Source: Streptomyces violaceorubidus (GTDB lineage Bacteria > Actinomycetota > Actinomycetes > Streptomycetales > Streptomycetaceae). From it: a stretch of DNA of 64,000 nucleotides. A program made the position numbers and the translations under genes. The notes beneath the pieces are model-generated. The model ran no database searches and was not told where the DNA came from. It worked only from the letters and a program-made list of their open reading frames with translations. Positions 36,553 through 44,500 of the stretch are shown here, one piece after another. How positions within the stretch are numbered: position 1 is the first letter of the stretch; the number at the start of each line of letters is the position of its first letter. Where the stretch lies: positions 124,001-188,000 of the forward strand of contig NZ_JODM01000004.1 in assembly GCF_000717995.1 (NCBI RefSeq). Direction: 5' to 3'.

Positions 36553-37332
36553 CTACTCCACAGGCTGGGCATAGTGCAGGTCGGCCGCGCCCGAGTAGCC
36601 CGGCAGCGTCACCCGGCCGTCGTTCTCGACCTTCCAGCCGAGCCCGTAGACGTTGACGTACACCATGTAGTTCTGGATCGCGGGCGACTTCGCCAGCGCG
36701 TCCTTCAGGTCCTCCGGGTCGCCGACCGCCTGGATCTTGTACGGCGGTGAGTAGACGCGGCCCTGGAGGATCAGGGTGTTGCCCACGCAGCGCACCGCGC
36801 TGGTGGAGATCAGCCGCTGGTCCATGACCTTGATGCCCTTCGCGCCGCCCTGCCACAGCGCGTTCACCACGGCTTGCAGGTCCTGCTGGTGGATCACCAG
36901 GTAGTCGGGCTGCGGTTCCGGATAGCCGGGGAGCTTCGCGGTGGCGTCCGGCGGGGCGTCGTCGAGCGTGACGGTGACCGCCTCGCCCTTCAGCTTCTGC
37001 GTGCCCGCCTTCCTCTCCAGCGCCGCGAGCTTGTCGTCCTCCGACTTCGTACGGCCGTCGTCGCGTTCGGCGAGTGATTCGACGTCCTCGCGCAGGGTGC
37101 CGTTGGACTCCTCCAGATCTCCGTTCGCCCGGCTGCGCTCGTGGATGAGATCGGACAACTTGAGCAAAGAGGCGTCCGTACGGATATTGGTGCCCTTCGC
37201 GGTATTGAAGCTGGTGAAGAAAATAAGTCCCGCGAGTGCGAAGACGGCCGCGGTGAGGACCCGCACGGGCCGGAAACGGCGCCGGCGGTCGGGGCTGGAT
37301 CCCGTCCCGGGGGAGTCGGCAGAATTGCTCAA
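36553..37332 (-). CDS. DUF881 family membrane protein
   Basis: A 259-residue protein with one N-terminal helix (about 27-45), a coiled-coil segment (about 60-110) and the DUF881 domain (about 115-255, [50 protein letters not shown]). DUF881 proteins cluster with division genes in actinobacteria and Firmicutes; function is unproved. The start codon is TTG with GGAGATAAGG upstream, unusual in this window. It is divergent from crgA. Confidence 0.88.
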   Translation of the reverse strand: MSNSADSPGTGSSPDRRRRFRPVRVLTAAVFALAGLIFFTSFNTAKGTNIRTDASLLKLSDLIHERSRANGDLEESNGTLREDVESLAERDDGRTKSEDDKLAALERKAGTQKLKGEAVTVTLDDAPPDATAKLPGYPEPQPDYLVIHQQDLQAVVNALWQGGAKGIKVMDQRLISTSAVRCVGNTLILQGRVYSPPYKIQAVGDPEDLKDALAKSPAIQNYMVYVNVYGLGWKVENDGRVTLPGYSGAADLHYAQPVE

Positions 37333-37484
37333 CGTACCCTTATCTCCTTCGGCGCCACGGAAGGACTACGCTAACGGACGCCCGGGGGAGCGCTCAGAGT
37401 CCCCTTGTCCCCACGTACGCCGCACCCCGAGACCGAACCCCGTTCCCTGCGCGGCCACGCAGCGCATCGACAGGAGAGACCCTC

Positions 37485-37739
37485 GTGCCGAAGTCACGTA
37501 TCCGCAAGAAGGCCGATTACACGCCGCCGCCCTCCAAGGAGGCGACCAGCATCAAGCTGACCAGCCGCGGCTGGGTGGCACCGGTGATGCTGGCCATGTT
37601 CGTCATCGGTCTGGCCTGGATCGTCGTCTTCTACGTCACCGACGGTTCCCTGCCCATCGACTCGCTGGGCAACTGGAACATCGTGGTGGGCTTCGGTTTC
37701 ATCGCCGCGGGGTTCGGCGTCTCCACGCAGTGGAAGTAG
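37485..37739 (+). CDS. crgA: Cell division inhibitor CrgA
   Basis: An 84-residue membrane protein that delays FtsZ-ring formation and coordinates growth and septation in Streptomyces aerial hyphae. The N-terminal basic stretch ([19 protein letters not shown]) and two helices (about 30-50 and 64-81) joined by [11 protein letters not shown] are characteristic. The GTG start follows AGGAGAG. A DnaA-box cluster lies directly downstream. The length matches the family. Confidence 0.95.
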   Translation: MPKSRIRKKADYTPPPSKEATSIKLTSRGWVAPVMLAMFVIGLAWIVVFYVTDGSLPIDSLGNWNIVVGFGFIAAGFGVSTQWK

Positions 37740-37786
37740 CCCCGGCGGCGACTCCCCGGTAGCTCTGCCCAGGGGTATTCACGGAG

Positions 37787-38000
37787 TTATCCACAGGCGC
37801 TGTCCACACGGTGGGGAAAAAGAAAGACGATCTGTGGATAACCCGCCGGGCATTGACACCGGTGTGACGGAAGTACCGGCTGAATCCAGGTTCCGAAAAC
37901 GTGTTCGCCCCCTGTCTGACCTGCGAGAACACTGGTCAGCGACAGGGGGCACACCTGTTCCCGCACGCTGTGCACAAGATCCGCCACCTACTGTGGACAA
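37787..38000. promoter_or_regulatory. Cluster of DnaA boxes between crgA and the rhomboid gene
   Basis: Five DnaA-box-like nonamers in about 215 noncoding bases: TTATCCACA (37787, plus), CTGTCCACA (37800, plus), TTATCCACA (37833, minus), TTGTGCACA (37969, minus) and the preferred TTGTCCACA (37992, minus). Clusters of this kind near oriC have been described in Streptomyces as DnaA titration sites that limit initiation. The region also carries the downstream ends of both convergent genes. Confidence 0.8.
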
Positions 38001-38008
38001 CGGCGCGC

Positions 38009-38899
38009 TCAGGTGAGCTGGGCCGTCCTCACCAGGGTCAGTCCCACGACGATCAGTAGGACCAGCGCGCAGGTGCCGTACTGGACGAGGGTGCGCCGCT
38101 CCCGCGGGGCGTGGAGCATGGCGTAGCCGATCGCGGCGCCCGCGACGAGGCCGCCGACGTGGGCCTGCCAAGCGATGTTGGCCCAGGTGAACGTGAAGAC
38201 CAGGTTGATCGCCAGCAGGATGACGACCGGCCGCATGTCCGCGTTGAGGCGCCGGACCAGGGCGGCGGTGGCGCCGAAGAGACCGAAGATCGCCCCTGAG
38301 GCGCCGAGCGAGGGCTGGTTCGGCGCGGCGATCAGGTACGTGAGGGCGCTGCCCGCCAGCCCGGAGCAGAAGTAGAGGGCGAGGTAGCGTGCTCGCCCCA
38401 GGGCCCCTTCCAGCGGTCCGCCGAGCCACCAGAGGCTGAGCATGTTGAACAGGATGTGCATGTAGCTGCTGTGCAGGAACATCGCGGTCAGCAGCCGGTA
38501 CCACTGGCCCTCGGCCACGCCCTCCACCGGGCCGGGGAAGGTGAGGTACGCCTGGCCGAGCAGCTCGAACCGATGGGTGAAGCGGTCCCCGACGGAGAGC
38601 TGGACCAGGAAGAGGGCCAGGTTGACCCCGATCAGAACCTTGGTGACCAGCCGCGGGTCGGCGGCGACGGTGCCGCCGGCGAGAGTGCGGGGCATGGAGG
38701 CGGTGGGCGCCGGACCGCTCCCGCCGGTGCGACCGCTCGCACAGTCGGGGCAGTGGAAGCCGACGGAGGCGTTGACCATGCAGTCCGGGCAGATGGGGCG
38801 CTCGCAGCGGGTGCAGCGGATACCGGTCTCGCGGTCGGGGTGGCGATAGCAACCGGGCAGGCTCTGGGCATCCGGTCGGCCGGCGGCCGCGTGGTCCAT
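38009..38899 (-). CDS. Rhomboid family intramembrane serine protease with N-terminal zinc ribbon
   Basis: A 296-residue protein. Residues 17-53 are a B-box-like zinc-binding segment with Cys/His pairs (CYRHPDRE, CTRCERPICPDC, FHCPDC). A rhomboid domain of six helices follows, with the catalytic serine 201 in GASGAIFG and histidine 247 in WQAHVGGLVAGA. It cleaves helices of membrane substrates, which are unknown. The ATG has GAGGGGATGCC upstream. The fused zinc finger is common in actinobacterial rhomboids. Confidence 0.94.
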   Translation of the reverse strand: MDHAAAGRPDAQSLPGCYRHPDRETGIRCTRCERPICPDCMVNASVGFHCPDCASGRTGGSGPAPTASMPRTLAGGTVAADPRLVTKVLIGVNLALFLVQLSVGDRFTHRFELLGQAYLTFPGPVEGVAEGQWYRLLTAMFLHSSYMHILFNMLSLWWLGGPLEGALGRARYLALYFCSGLAGSALTYLIAAPNQPSLGASGAIFGLFGATAALVRRLNADMRPVVILLAINLVFTFTWANIAWQAHVGGLVAGAAIGYAMLHAPRERRTLVQYGTCALVLLIVVGLTLVRTAQLT

Positions 38900-39002
38900 G
38901 GCATCCCCTCGGTCGTCCCTGCGGGCGGTGTGTGCAGATGCACCGCCCCGCCCTTTTCTACGGACGGGCGGCGCATTTGGTTCCTGCCCGCTCGGCGGGG
39001 CG

Positions 39003-39536
39003 TCAGGCGTTCCGCGTTTCGACGACGACCGACTCGATGACGATGTCGGTGAGGGGCCGCTCGGTGCGCGGGTTGGTCCGGGCGGCGGCGATGGTGTCGA
39101 CGACCTTCTGGCTGGCCGGGTCGGTCACTTCGCCGAAGATCGTGTGCTTGCGGTTCAGCCAGGTCGTCGGGGAGACGGTGATGAAGAACTGCGAGCCGTT
39201 GGTGCCGGGACCGGCGTTGGCCATGGCCATCAGGTAGGGCTTGTCGAAGGCGAGGTCGGGGTGGAACTCGTCGGGGAACTGGTAGCCGGGGTCGCCGGTG
39301 CCGTTGCCCAGCGGGTCGCCGCCCTGGATCATGAAGCCGCTCAGGACCCGGTGGAAGACGGTGCCGTCGTAGAGCCGGGCCATGGACTTCTCGCCGGTGG
39401 CGGGGTGGGTCCACTCCCGCTCGCCGCGGGCCAGCTCGACGAAGTTCTTGACGGTCCTGGGGGCGTGGTTCGGCAGCAGCCGGACCACGATGTCACCTTG
39501 GCTGGTCTTCAGGGTGGCGTAGAGCTGCTCGGCCAC
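39003..39536 (-). CDS. Cyclophilin-type peptidyl-prolyl isomerase
   Basis: A 177-residue single-domain cyclophilin, cytoplasmic because no signal is seen. The core includes VFHRVLSGFMIQGGDPLGNGTGDPGYQFPDE and NGSQFFITVSPTTWLNRKHTIFG, giving the catalytic arginine and the substrate pocket. The GTG (VAEQLYATLKTSQGD) with GGGAAGG upstream is preferred; the frame stays open to an ATG at 39677 but adds atypical residues. It faces the DUF5324 gene across a 320-bp divergent region. Confidence 0.93.
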   Translation of the reverse strand: MAEQLYATLKTSQGDIVVRLLPNHAPRTVKNFVELARGEREWTHPATGEKSMARLYDGTVFHRVLSGFMIQGGDPLGNGTGDPGYQFPDEFHPDLAFDKPYLMAMANAGPGTNGSQFFITVSPTTWLNRKHTIFGEVTDPASQKVVDTIAAARTNPRTERPLTDIVIESVVVETRNA

Positions 39537-39856
39537 GATGTGCCTTCCCTCGTCCTGCTGTGCGCATCGATCCTCGCACGGTCGGGGGCGCGCTCGTCGC
39601 TCATCCCGCTGGGTCACGAGCGTGGGGAGCCGATCCGTGACATGGTCGTGGGCAGGCTCGTGTTGCCCGGTATTCATCCGTTATTGGTGTAGATCATGTC
39701 TTGCTCGCAACTTCATCACCACTTGTCCCAGAGGGCGCGGCGGCATCGTCCGTGACCCGGATGCCCGCCCTCACATGCCTGGCGGTGCGTCCGCAGGCAT
39801 GATCCGTAAAAGGGTGGAAAGTCGAATTACCGTACGCCACCGAGGAGGAGGAACCC
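39537..39856. other. Divergent region between cyclophilin and DUF5324 genes
   Basis: No gene supported. A less GC-rich patch near 39655-39720 (TTATTGGTGTAGATCATG) is where promoters are most likely. Nothing else structured was seen. Confidence 0.4.
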
Positions 39857-40558
39857 GTGACCCGCATCGACAGCGTGCGCGCCGCGACCGGTTCGGCGAA
39901 GGACAGCGTGCTGCACGCCGCGGAAGTGGTGGCGCCCTACGCCGACACGGCCAAGGACAGGGCCGCTCACTACGCACAGGAGGCGCGCGTACGGCTGGCG
40001 CCCAAGGTGTCGCAGGCCGCAGACCAGGCCCGGCTTCAGTACGGTGCGCGGGTCGCGCCGCGACTGGAGCAGGCCCGTACGCATGTGCCGCCGAAGATGG
40101 ACGCGGCCGCGCAGGAGGCCGCGATCCGCGCCCGCCTGGCCGCTCGGCAGGCGGCCGACTACTCACGACCGAGGATCGAGCAGGCGGTGGCCGCCGCCGG
40201 CCCCGTGCGCGACGAGGCCACGGCGCGTGGTGCGGCCGCGCTGGCCGCGCTGCGCGGTCAGGTCACGGCCAAGGAGATCCAGCGGCTGACGCGCAGGCAC
40301 CAGCGGCGGGCCAGGGCCGGCCGGGTCGCCAAGGCCCTCGCGGTGATCGGCATCGTCGCGGGCGGCGCCTTCGCCGCGTGGAAGTGGTGGGACAAGCAGG
40401 CCAACCCGGACTGGCTGGTCGAGCCGCCGGAGGCGACCGAGGTCCCCGAGTCGGGCCGACTGTCGTCGGTGGACGGTACGGGCGAGGCGATCCTCGATCC
40501 CGAGGTGCAGGCCAAGCAGGCCCAGGAGGAGGCGGCGGAGGGCGACGAGCCCCGCTGA
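39857..40558 (+). CDS. DUF5324 family protein
   Basis: A 233-residue Ala- and Arg-rich helical protein with one predicted membrane helix (about residues 160-178, VAKALAVIGIVAGGAFAAWKW) and an acidic C-terminus (PEVQAKQAQEEAAEGDEPR). The N-terminal half has amphipathic repeats of the ARxRLAPKVxQAADQAR type, suggesting a coiled-coil or membrane-surface association. The family is largely streptomycete and uncharacterised. The GTG start follows GAGGAGGAACCC. Confidence 0.82.
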   Translation: MTRIDSVRAATGSAKDSVLHAAEVVAPYADTAKDRAAHYAQEARVRLAPKVSQAADQARLQYGARVAPRLEQARTHVPPKMDAAAQEAAIRARLAARQAADYSRPRIEQAVAAAGPVRDEATARGAAALAALRGQVTAKEIQRLTRRHQRRARAGRVAKALAVIGIVAGGAFAAWKWWDKQANPDWLVEPPEATEVPESGRLSSVDGTGEAILDPEVQAKQAQEEAAEGDEPR

Positions 40559-40606
40559 CCCTCCTCGCTCGCCGTACGGTGTCGGCCGCGTTCTGTCGTT
40601 TCCTTA

Positions 40607-40649
40607 CCGCCGCGGGGCGGGAGACCCAAGGTCTCCCGCCCCGCGGCGG
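40607..40649. terminator. Perfect 20-bp-stem hairpin next to parS
   Basis: Arms CCGCCGCGGGGCGGGAGACC and the exact complement with a 3-base loop, between the convergent DUF5324 and isoprenyl transferase genes. It ends five bases before a parS site. Confidence 0.9.
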
Positions 40650-40653
40650 CGAT

Positions 40654-40667
40654 GTTTCACGTGAAAC
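40654..40667. promoter_or_regulatory. parS site (ParB-binding centromere element)
   Basis: Exact GTTTCACGTGAAAC palindrome, intergenic, between the terminator hairpin and the 3' end of the isoprenyl transferase gene. Confidence 0.96.
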
Positions 40668-40676
40668 GAACGGTGC

Positions 40677-41453
40677 TCAGCGACCGTAGCGGCGTTCCCG
40701 CAGGGAGTAGGAGCGCAGGGCCCGCAGGAAGTCGATCTCGCGGAAGTCCGGCCAGTAGGTCTCGCAGAAGTGGACCTCCGCGTAGGCGGACTGCCAGAGC
40801 AGGAACCCGGAGAGCCGCTGCTCGCCGGAGGTGCGGATGATGAGGTCGGACTCGGACCGCGTCTTGGAGTACAGGTGCTTGGAGATGTGCTCCATGGTGA
40901 AGGTCTCGATGAACTCGTCGATGTCACCACCCTGGGAGCTGTGCTCCATCAGGGCCGAGCGCACCGCGTCGACGATCTCGCGCCTGCCCCCGTAGCCCAC
41001 GGCGACGTCGACCTTGGTGCCGCCCTTGCGGCCCTCGGTGGCGGCGGTGGCGGTCTTGAGGCGGCTCGCGGACTCCGCCGGCAGCAGGTCCAGGGCCCCG
41101 ACGGCTTCGACGGGCCAGGGGTTGCCCGGCGCGGCCAACTGCTCGACGACCTCGGCGATGATGTCGATGAGGGGGTTCAGCTGCTCTTCGGGCCGGTGCA
41201 GGTTGTCGTCGGAGAGCATGAACAGGGTGACGTGCTCGATCTGCGCGGAGTCGCACCAGCGCAGGAAGTCCAGCACCTTCGCGCCGCCGGCCCGGTAACC
41301 CTCGCGGGGGTCGTCGATGCCCGACATCTTGGCCCACCGGCGGTTGCCGTCGAGCATGATGCCGATGTGCTGGGGGCGTGGGCGTCCTTCCAACTCCCTG
41401 ACCAGCCGCTTCATGTAGAGCGCGTCGAGAGCGGCTCGTACCTTCGCCCGCAT
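40677..41453 (-). CDS. uppS: Isoprenyl (cis-prenyl diphosphate) transferase
   Basis: A 258-residue cis-prenyltransferase that condenses isopentenyl diphosphate units into polyprenyl diphosphates, such as the wall lipid carrier. It has the GIMLDGNRRWAK motif with aspartate 35, FMLSDDNLHRPEEQLNPL and the C-terminal SDLIIRTSGEQRLSGFLLWQSAYAE region. Streptomyces genomes usually hold two such genes, and which makes the C55 carrier cannot be told here. The ATG follows GAAGGGG. Confidence 0.92.
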   Translation of the reverse strand: MRAKVRAALDALYMKRLVRELEGRPRPQHIGIMLDGNRRWAKMSGIDDPREGYRAGGAKVLDFLRWCDSAQIEHVTLFMLSDDNLHRPEEQLNPLIDIIAEVVEQLAAPGNPWPVEAVGALDLLPAESASRLKTATAATEGRKGGTKVDVAVGYGGRREIVDAVRSALMEHSSQGGDIDEFIETFTMEHISKHLYSKTRSESDLIIRTSGEQRLSGFLLWQSAYAEVHFCETYWPDFREIDFLRALRSYSLRERRYGR

Positions 41454-41862
41454 GGTCTACCCCTTCCACCTCGTCGGTAGCGAACGGACGGCTCCGACGG
41501 CGATGAGCCACGTGGCACCGCCCCGCGGGGGTGTGGCGCTGATGCCCTGTGGGGTGACGATATCAAGAGCAGACAGCGCCGCCCGGGTGCCGAGAGGGAC
41601 CCGTCCATGGGCCCGTTCCGTCGCCCGGGCGGGCGCCGGAGCCTTCTTCCACGTGCTCAACTGGCCCTTTCCCTCCGGTTGTTGTTGATCACCAGGCCGG
41701 TGCGGGCGGTGTCGGGCACGGCGTGAGGGGGACGACGGTGAGGAACGTCTCCGTCCGCCGGGGCCCGGACGGCGGGCCCGGACGGCGGGGCCGCTGCGGC
41801 CCGTCTGGGGGAAAAGAGCGCCTCCGACCCATGTTCCCGCAGGTCGGAGGCGTTCTTGACGG
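41454..41862. other. Region between uppS and tRNA-Ala
   Basis: About 410 bases without a supported gene. It includes a 14-bp tandem duplication (GGGCCCGGACGGCG, near 41761) and, close to tRNA-Ala, the terminator listed next. The uppS promoter lies in the left part. Confidence 0.45.
41819..41852 (-). terminator. Terminator of tRNA-Ala
   Basis: An 11-bp stem (CGCCTCCGACC/GGTCGGAGGCG) lies 10 bases past the tRNA 3' end and is followed on the minus strand by CTCTTTTCC, a clear intrinsic terminator. Confidence 0.88.
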
Positions 41863-41935
41863 TGGAGCCTAGGGGAGTCGAACCCCTGACATCTGCCATG
41901 CAAAGACAGCGCTCTACCAACTGAGCTAAGGCCCC
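41863..41935 (-). tRNA. tRNA-Ala (anticodon TGC)
   Basis: The minus strand folds into a cloverleaf: acceptor GGGGCCT/AGGCTCC, D arm TAGCTCAGTTGGTAGAGC, anticodon loop TTTGCAT (TGC) and T arm AGGGGTTCGACTCCCCT. CCA is not encoded. Length 73. Confidence 0.96.
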
Positions 41936-42115
41936 TCGGGTGGCGCCGCCGGTCCTGGTCTCGCGGACCGTCGGGTGCCGCGGACAAGAGTACCGGGTCG
42001 CCCCCCGTATCTCACAAATGATTGGGGGTCCCGGGGAACGACCACGCTCCGTAAGATGCTCGGCGTGGTTCGCTGGAGCGAACTGCGGTTTTTGGGGAAG
42101 CGATGGGGAGACGCA

Positions 42116-42664
42116 ATGGACGCCGCACAGCAGGAAGCCACCGCAAGAGCGCGGGAACTGCAGCGGAACTGGTACGGGGAGCCGCTGGGGGCGCTCTTCC
42201 GCAAGCTTATCGACGATCTCGGTCTCAACCAGGCTCGTCTCGCGGGAGTGCTGGGGCTGTCCGCGCCGATGCTGTCGCAGCTGATGAGCGGCCAGCGGGC
42301 GAAGATCGGAAATCCCGCGGTGGTCCAGCGGGTGCAGCTGCTGCAGGACCTGGCGGGGCAGGTCGCCGACGGCAGTGTGAGCGCGGCCGAGGCCACGGAG
42401 CGCATGGACGAGATCAAGAAGTCGCAAGGGGGCTCGGTGCTCAGCAACACCACGACGACCACCAGTAGTTCGGGTGCGCCCACGGTCAAGCGGGTGGTCC
42501 GGGAGATCCAGTCGCTGCTGCGCTCGGTGGCGGCGGCCGGGGACATCATCGACGCTGCGGACTCCCTCTCCTCCTCGCACCCGGAGCTGGCCGAGTTCCT
42601 GCGGGTGTACGGCGCGGGACGCACCTCGGACGCGGTCGCGCACTACCAGTCCCACCAGAACTGA
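42116..42664 (+). CDS. XRE-like helix-turn-helix DNA-binding protein
   Basis: A 182-residue protein. Residues about 15-60 carry an HTH (LFRKLIDDLGLNQARLAGVLGLSAPMLSQLMSG). A middle Ser/Thr-rich hinge (NTTTTTSSS) leads to a C-terminal helical region (VKRVVREIQSLLRSVAAAGDI). The ATG is preceded by GGGGAG. It stands 87 bases upstream of a kinase gene on the same strand and may be cotranscribed. Its targets are unknown. The gene family is conserved at this locus in Streptomyces as I recall. Confidence 0.85.
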   Translation: MDAAQQEATARARELQRNWYGEPLGALFRKLIDDLGLNQARLAGVLGLSAPMLSQLMSGQRAKIGNPAVVQRVQLLQDLAGQVADGSVSAAEATERMDEIKKSQGGSVLSNTTTTTSSSGAPTVKRVVREIQSLLRSVAAAGDIIDAADSLSSSHPELAEFLRVYGAGRTSDAVAHYQSHQN

Positions 42665-42750
42665 CCCCGCGGTCCGGTCGCCGAGGGGGGTCGGCGGCCG
42701 GGTCGGCGGGAGTGGCGCGACAGGTCCCAGGGGAGGAGCGGCGCACAGCC

Positions 42751-44499
42751 ATGGGTGAGGTCTTCGCGGGCCGGTACGAGCTGGTCGACCCGATCGGCCG
42801 GGGCGGGGTGGGTGCCGTCTGGCGTGCCTGGGACCACCGCCGCAGGCGTTATGTGGCCGCGAAGGTGCTGCAGCAGCGGGACGCGCACGCGCTGCTGCGG
42901 TTCGTGCGTGAGCAGGCGCTGCGCATCGATCACCCCCATGTGCTGGCGCCCGCGAGCTGGGCCGCCGACGACGACCAGGTCCTGTTCACGATGGACCTGG
43001 TCACGGGTGGTTCGCTGGTCCATCTGGTCGGGGACTACGGGCCCCTGCCGCCCGAGTTCGTGTGCACGCTGCTCGACCAGCTCCTGTCGGGCCTGGCCGC
43101 GGTGCACGCGGAGGGTGTGGTGCACCGTGACATCAAGCCCGCCAACCTGCTCCTCGAAGCGACGGGGACGGGCCGTCCGCGCCTCAGGCTGTCCGACTTC
43201 GGCATCGCGATGCGGCTGGGTGAGCCCCGGCTGACGGAGACCAACCTCGTGGTGGGGACGCCGGGTTACCTGGCGCCGGAGCAGATGATGGGCGCGGAGC
43301 CGGACTTCCCGGCGGACCTGTTCGCGGTGGGTCTGGTCGCCCTGTACCTGCTGGAGGGGGCGAAGCCTGACGCCAAGGCGCTCGTGCAGCACTTCGCCGA
43401 GCACGGCACGCCGCTCGCGCCGCGGGGGATTCCCGAGCCGTTGTGGCAGGTCGTGGCGACGCTGTTGCAGCCGGATCCGTCGGCGAGGTTCCGTACCGCG
43501 ACGGGGGCGCGCAAGGCGCTGGCCGCGGCGGTGGAGCTGTTGCCGGAGCCCGGGCCCGACGACGAGCTGATCGAGATCTTCGACCAAGTGGGCCCGCTGC
43601 CCACGGGATTCGGCCCCGAGGGCCCGCTCCAGAGGGCCTCGGGCGTGGACGACGTACCGACGGACCCTCGACACCCCGCGAGCCCGTCCCCGTCCCCGTC
43701 CCCGTCCCCGCACACCACACCACCGACGCCCGCCCGGCCGGCCCCGCCGACGCCACCGGTCGGCCCGCCGTCCGACCAGGGCCGTCCGCCGTCCGCCGTC
43801 CCGGGCAGGGACACGACACCGGCGTCCGCCCCGCCCGGCGCACCACCCGCTCCCGACGGCACGCCGTCCGACCCCACCGGCACCACCTCCGGCCACGGTT
43901 GGCCCCCACCGGGCACGGACCGGACGCCGCCCACCCCGCCGACGCCACCGGTCGGCCCGCCGTCCCATCCCGCCGGACACCCCTCCGCCCCGACCGGCAC
44001 CCCGCCCGGCCAGGGCTGGACGTCCTCCGTCCCCGGCGGGCCGCCGTCGGCGCCCGGCCCGGCGAACCCGGCTCCGGGTGGAACGGCGCGAGCGGGTGCC
44101 CTGTCGGAGACCGGCGGTTTCCACCTGCCGCCGCCGCGGCCGACCGACACCCCGGCGTCGGCTTCGACGGCCGACGCGCAGCAACCGCCCGCACAGCAAC
44201 CGGCGTTCACCGGATCGCCGCAGCACCTGCCGCATCACCCGCCGCCGGACCGGACGCCGTACCGGACGCCGCAAGGGCCGCCGTCGCCCGCGCAGGCCCT
44301 CGCGCCCTCCCCGCCGCAGCGCGCCGACGTTCCCACCGCCGCCTACACCGTCCGGAACCCGCGGTCCTCCCCTCCCGCCCAGCACCGTGGTGCGCGGCGG
44401 CGGCGCCGTCCCGGTCCCCCGGCCCGGGTAGCCCTACCGCTGCTGCTGCTCGCGCTGGCCTGCTACGCCGTGGGGTTCTGGGCGCTGGCCCGTATCTGA
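42751..44499 (+). CDS. Tail-anchored Ser/Thr protein kinase
   Basis: A 582-residue Hanks-type kinase. The domain (about 8-270) has GRGGVGAV, the AAK lysine, HRD at 125-127, SDFGIA and LAPEQ. A 240-residue Pro/Gly/Ser-rich disordered linker follows, and the protein ends with one membrane helix (about 559-580) and only three more residues. It therefore has no extracellular sensor. The activation segment region DFGIAMRLGEPRLTETNLVVGTPGYL is intact. It converges on a secreted-protein gene one base beyond its stop. Confidence 0.93.
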   Translation: MGEVFAGRYELVDPIGRGGVGAVWRAWDHRRRRYVAAKVLQQRDAHALLRFVREQALRIDHPHVLAPASWAADDDQVLFTMDLVTGGSLVHLVGDYGPLPPEFVCTLLDQLLSGLAAVHAEGVVHRDIKPANLLLEATGTGRPRLRLSDFGIAMRLGEPRLTETNLVVGTPGYLAPEQMMGAEPDFPADLFAVGLVALYLLEGAKPDAKALVQHFAEHGTPLAPRGIPEPLWQVVATLLQPDPSARFRTATGARKALAAAVELLPEPGPDDELIEIFDQVGPLPTGFGPEGPLQRASGVDDVPTDPRHPASPSPSPSPSPHTTPPTPARPAPPTPPVGPPSDQGRPPSAVPGRDTTPASAPPGAPPAPDGTPSDPTGTTSGHGWPPPGTDRTPPTPPTPPVGPPSHPAGHPSAPTGTPPGQGWTSSVPGGPPSAPGPANPAPGGTARAGALSETGGFHLPPPRPTDTPASASTADAQQPPAQQPAFTGSPQHLPHHPPPDRTPYRTPQGPPSPAQALAPSPPQRADVPTAAYTVRNPRSSPPAQHRGARRRRRPGPPARVALPLLLLALACYAVGFWALARI

Positions 44500-44500
44500 G

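Noticed and set aside
41454..41700. Plus-strand frame starting MVYPFHLVG
   Set aside because: Codon pattern is atypical and no ribosome site or family feature is present.
43682..43710. CGTCCC repeats in the tail-anchored kinase
   Set aside because: They code for a Pro-Ser run in a disordered linker and carry no separate function visible in sequence.
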